A stretch of 64,000 nucleotides of DNA, taken from assembly GCA_029224185.1 (NCBI GenBank), contig CM055196.1, positions 23,229,673 through 23,293,672 of the forward strand. The letters are read 5' to 3'. Position numbers and translations under genes: made by a program. Each line of letters begins with the position of its first letter. The first letter of the stretch is position 1. The stretch comes from Karalla daura. Taxonomy: Eukaryota; Chordata; Actinopteri; Chaetodontiformes; Leiognathidae. Under the pieces are notes generated by a model. It was not told the origin of the DNA and searched no databases. It saw nothing but the letters and a program-made list of their open reading frames with translations. Of this stretch, positions 61,799 to 64,000 are shown one piece after another.

Positions 61799-63687
61799 AC
61801 AAAAGGAAACAGTTTTGTCCTTCTCTCACCTTGACACACTAAACTAACGACTGCATGGCTTCCTTCTTTATTTATATGCAGAGTGAAGGTGATTGAAAGC
61901 CTGTTCCACCTTTAACTGATGTGAATTGTAACGAGGATCAGAGCCGTTCCTGTCCTTCGCTCCTAAAAATATCATCCGCTGCTGGCGATCCAGATGTGCT
62001 CGAGTCGACCTCCTGCTGTTCAGTTCCAACAACTACCCCCAGATCCAGATCCCTTCACACACACACACACCCATGGACGCACACACACACACACACACAC
62101 ACACTGCCAAACAGGGGTGTCTTGACTGAGATGAAAACTCTAAATCTGAGGAAAAACGTGCTTAAAACATGCAGCAAGATCATCTCCCACCACACCATTT
62201 GCACTGCACACACAAAGTGGCTGCACCGAGACCATCTACGAATCTTCACTTCCTGCCAACTTGTGCATGAAAACACGCACAAGCTCTGTATTCCTTCAGG
62301 GTCGTCGCAGAGCTGCAGAGCGTGAAGAGAAGTGGCCGAGCGGCTTCAGCAGCAGCTTCAGCAGCTGCAGCAGAACATCTGGAAGCTGCTTTCATCCCCA
62401 ATCGACTTCAGCTGCGTGAACACTTCCCGTCTGCTTCCACTCAGCTCTAAACCACCGAGATCGTCGGACAGGATTCACCTGCCTCGCAGGCCTGCCCCTC
62501 ACCTTCCTTTGTTGTCTTAAATCCCTCCTTGAGGCAGATCAGGTGAGGCCTGAGGAGGAGGAGGAGGAGGAGGAGGACGGACCAACACATCCTGACCTCA
62601 GGTCAGAGCGAAGCAGGGAATGGTGTGAACCTACAACCCTCAATTCACCAAATATGTCGGCCATGTGGCCTCCAGAGTTTTGTTGTCTTTGCATAAATTC
62701 CACTGACCAATAACGTGTCTTCTCAAATGAAGAACAGTGGCTTGTTTCTGTTGAGGAATCTAGACATGGAGTAGACAGAGTAGCAGACCTGAGACTGTTT
62801 ATCACACCTACAGAGACTGTGGCATTAATAAATAATGTAACATTAATTTGTTGTTTCATCAGACAAAAACACTGCACTTCCTGCTGGTAGAGAGCAGTGA
62901 AAACAAAGTGTCCAAAAATCCTTAAAATCGTTCCAGCCTCAATTCTGTCACAGAACCAACATGTCTGAAGCTGTTTTTTTGTAACAGTTTCCTGCAAAAT
63001 AAAACCTTTTGATAGAGTACAAGTAGCTACTTGCAGGTGTCCATGGATGTCCAAAACACTGCTTTATTCGATATTTTAAAGAACTATTTATATATTTCAT
63101 GGAAAACTACCTCATGACAGTGTAAAATATTAGTGCTATATCTCAGAGGGTTTCCTAGATGTTTCCACCACCAGTTTTTTATCACTATATTTTAAGTTTT
63201 GCAGATTTTTGCAGATTTTTGGGGGTGGTGAAACAGCACCTCCTGCTCTTTGTCATTATGATTATTCTTCTCCTCCTTCTAGCGTGGAGACCTGGAGCGT
63301 GCCCCCCCCCGAGACGCTGCCCTCATCGCAGCCCGACCTGCTTAAGAGGATCAGGACTCATGTCTCAAATGTAAATGCAAATGTTCTGTAAATACTTGAA
63401 ACCCCCTCGTTAGGGCCCATCGAAGCCCTTTGTGCCGGTCCACATCTGCCTGGAGGCGCCTCCTCGACGTCCTCCTGCTCGGCAGGAGAGAAACGATCCA
63501 CATCGATGGCCTTTTTTATTCTTTTTTTCTCGTCACTCTTCAGAATTTTTTTTTTTCTTCTACTTTCAGAGGTTTGAGAGACGAGGGCCATCGAAACGAA
63601 GCCGGATCGGAGCGAGACCACACACCCCGCGGGCAGCTGGGAGGAGGAGAGGGAGGAGGACGAATCAAATGCTCTCCACCAGCTACT

Positions 63688-63826
<139 letters not shown>

Positions 63827-63897
63827 CCCAGATTCACCATGGCCCACCCGGATCTGCCCCATCATCTATTACAACGTCCAGAGCAGTGGTGGGCACC

Positions 63898-63990
63898 AAA
63901 CAGGAGGAGGGAGGGATGAGGGATGAGGGAGGAGGGAGGGGGGGGGGGGGGGGGGGGGGGGGGAGGAGGAGGAGGAGGGAGGAGGGTGAG
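63898..63990. repeat. GGA-rich and poly-G tract
   Basis: GGAGGGA units followed by a run of about 26 G and GGA repeats at the window edge. Confidence 0.9.
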
Positions 63991-64000
63991 AATGGTGGTG

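Noticed and set aside
62330..62390. Leu-rich minus-strand stretch as a signal peptide
   Set aside because: The Leu-rich frame has no ATG, and the ATG frames give Ala-rich or stop-interrupted peptides.

Overview
The window is vertebrate, almost certainly teleost fish, genomic DNA. It holds one large gene on the minus strand, with many small exons in standard GT-AG introns and a very heavy load of microsatellites and minisatellites. The gene is a receptor-type tyrosine phosphatase of the R5 family. I identify it as ptprz1 (PTP-zeta / phosphacan) from the order of its domains, the giant Ser/Thr-rich chondroitin-sulfate exon, the SGSG acidic motif and the C-terminus. I cannot say which teleost paralogue (a or b) it is.

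I placed 28 coding exons by hand, all with consistent phase, running from 48,106 down to the stop codon at 692. They sum to 5,606 nt, or 1,867 complete residues after a split first codon. Exon numbers assume one upstream signal-peptide exon, which I did not find. In order: carbonic-anhydrase-like domain (exons 2-8, 48.1-35.3 kb); fibronectin III domain (exons 9-10, 32.5-31.8 kb); linker exon 11 and the 2.3 kb Ser/Thr/Pro-rich exon 12 (29.3-26.8 kb); transmembrane exon 13 (23.4 kb); juxtamembrane exons 14-15 (18.6-18.2 kb); active phosphatase domain D1 (exons 16-22, 16.2-8.9 kb); pseudophosphatase domain D2 and the C-terminal tail (exons 23-29, 8.4-0.7 kb). Positions 1-691 are 3' UTR and downstream DNA. 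Positions 48,107-64,000 are the upstream intron or flank, in which I found no exon.

D1 keeps the pTyr-loop KNRY, the WPD loop and the HCSAGVGRTG signature, so it should be catalytic. D2 has Asp in place of the catalytic Cys. The carbonic-anhydrase-like domain keeps one of three zinc histidines. By family knowledge this is a glial and neuronal adhesion receptor binding contactin-1 and pleiotrophin/midkine.

The unusual content is in the introns. A 5.6 kb AT-rich satellite built on a strict 10-bp unit, with a 750-bp higher-order triplication, sits in one D2 intron. There are 16-bp, 13-bp, 17-bp and 21-bp minisatellites. Several exons have simple repeats directly against their splice sites; the most striking is exon 14, which lies between complementary TG and CA tracts. 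There is also a 470-nt pyrimidine tract at the exon 9 acceptor, a degraded LINE fragment, a MITE with perfect 16-bp inverted ends, and clusters of palindromic transcription-factor-like sites. No tRNA, rRNA, CRISPR array or second protein-coding gene could be supported.
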